Shown: positions 63,730-64,000 of the stretch, in pieces
Layout of the letters: each line of letters opens with the position of its first letter
Numbering within the stretch: the stretch's first letter is position 1
NCBI RefSeq assembly: GCF_019649055.1
Contig: NW_026570363.1
Location: 244,059-308,058, forward strand
Reading direction: 5' to 3'
Source: Paramacrobiotus metropolitanus
Lineage: Eukaryota > Tardigrada > Eutardigrada > Parachela > Macrobiotidae
Length of the DNA stretch: 64,000 nt
Translations under genes and position numbers: made by a program
The notes under the pieces: generated by a model
Database searches by the model: none
Told to the model about the DNA's origin: nothing
What the model saw: the letters and a program-made list of their open reading frames with translations, nothing else

Positions 63730-64000
63730 TCAGCCAATACACTGTTGTACGCGGTGTTATGGGCGGTATACAGATCAAACCGACCAATACGCTATTGTAC
63801 ACAGTACATGGACTGTACGCTATTCGTACACACCATCAGATCAGGCTGATTTGTACATTGTATATACAGTACAGTGTACAGACCATATTCCGCTATTTGT
63901 ATACCCTAGACTATAGGGGGCGGTACTAGGCTAAACCGACCAATAGGAGAGCCCGCTATGTGTACTACCATCAAACCGCTGGTTCTACTACTTCTCTTCT
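63730..64000 (-). repeat. Right terminal inverted repeat (runs off the window)
   Basis: Reverse complement of the left repeat, carrying one complete subunit and a partial one. The final 13 bases are the inverse of the last codons of ORF3, so the repeat is still paired at base 64,000. Confidence 0.85.

Larger units (their letters stand above)
43810..64000 (-). mobile_element. Polinton/Maverick (endogenous virus-like DNA transposon)
   Basis: Between inverted repeats (43,810-44,036 and 63,776-64,000) lie, all on the minus strand, the hallmark genes: DNA polymerase B, retroviral-type integrase, FtsK/HerA-type packaging ATPase, adenovirus-type cysteine protease, double-jelly-roll major capsid and minor capsid proteins. 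Extra cargo includes a TATA-binding-protein homologue, PC4-like proteins and BIR proteins. At least two genes contain 50-56 bp introns. Nearly all genes carry single-base frame breaks; many fall in or beside homopolymers. The true outer ends are not fixed, because the inverted repeat still matches at the window edge. Confidence 0.9.

Noticed and set aside
43823-63775. Simple insertion of the Polinton into the Gag retroelement
   Set aside because: The right flank is the inverse of the left flank, not its continuation. Kept open only if the match stops exactly at base 64,000.

Overview
The window reads as nuclear DNA of a small invertebrate animal. Protein genes are split by GT-AG introns (44 bp to about 1 kb), one gene is a typical mitochondrial very-long-chain acyl-CoA dehydrogenase, and there are rhodopsin-like receptors, F-box genes and four-transmembrane families. 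A tardigrade is my best guess from gene style; this is inference and weakly held.

Layout. 1-1,096: the 5' end of an LTR retrotransposon on the minus strand (LTR, initiator-Met primer site, hairpin-rich leader), running off the left edge. 2,237-13,206: five paralogous two-exon four-transmembrane genes (one plus, four minus), with a DIRS/Ngaro-like tyrosine-recombinase retroelement at 6.7-10.6 kb between two of them. 14.1-14.8 kb: inverted-repeat element. 15,519-21,846: ACADVL in 13 exons. 22,780-24,968: another four-transmembrane gene with a PPxY tail. 25.7-26.2 kb: MITE-like element. 27.0-28.2 kb: broken, partly inverted F-box copy. 29.3-33.4 kb: two receptor genes. 34.4 kb: receptor pseudogene. 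35.0-36.9 kb: F-box gene.

37.2-43.8 kb: an LTR-type element with LTR-like sequence, a Met primer site, a 1.2 kb structured leader and three consecutive ORFs (coiled coil; Gag with zinc knuckle; repeat protein) but no pol. The ORFs are linked by two canonical -1 frameshift heptamers, the second followed by a textbook H-type pseudoknot.

43.8-64.0 kb: a Polinton/Maverick. All its genes are on the minus strand: protein-primed-type DNA polymerase B, integrase, packaging ATPase, adenain-like protease, major and minor capsid proteins, and small basic proteins. It carries unusual cargo: a TATA-binding-protein homologue, five proteins that look like PC4/SUB1 coactivators, and two BIR (IAP-like) proteins. 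I read this as a transposon or endogenous virus with its own transcription-factor set and anti-apoptosis genes. Its inverted repeats include the end of the third ORF of the neighbouring Gag cassette and are still matching at the right window edge, so the Gag cassette may sit, inverted, on the other side too.

Many conserved genes are broken by what look like one-base homopolymer undercalls (ACADVL exon 4, the four-transmembrane genes, most Polinton genes). I treat these as probable long-read assembly errors rather than true pseudogenes unless other damage is present.
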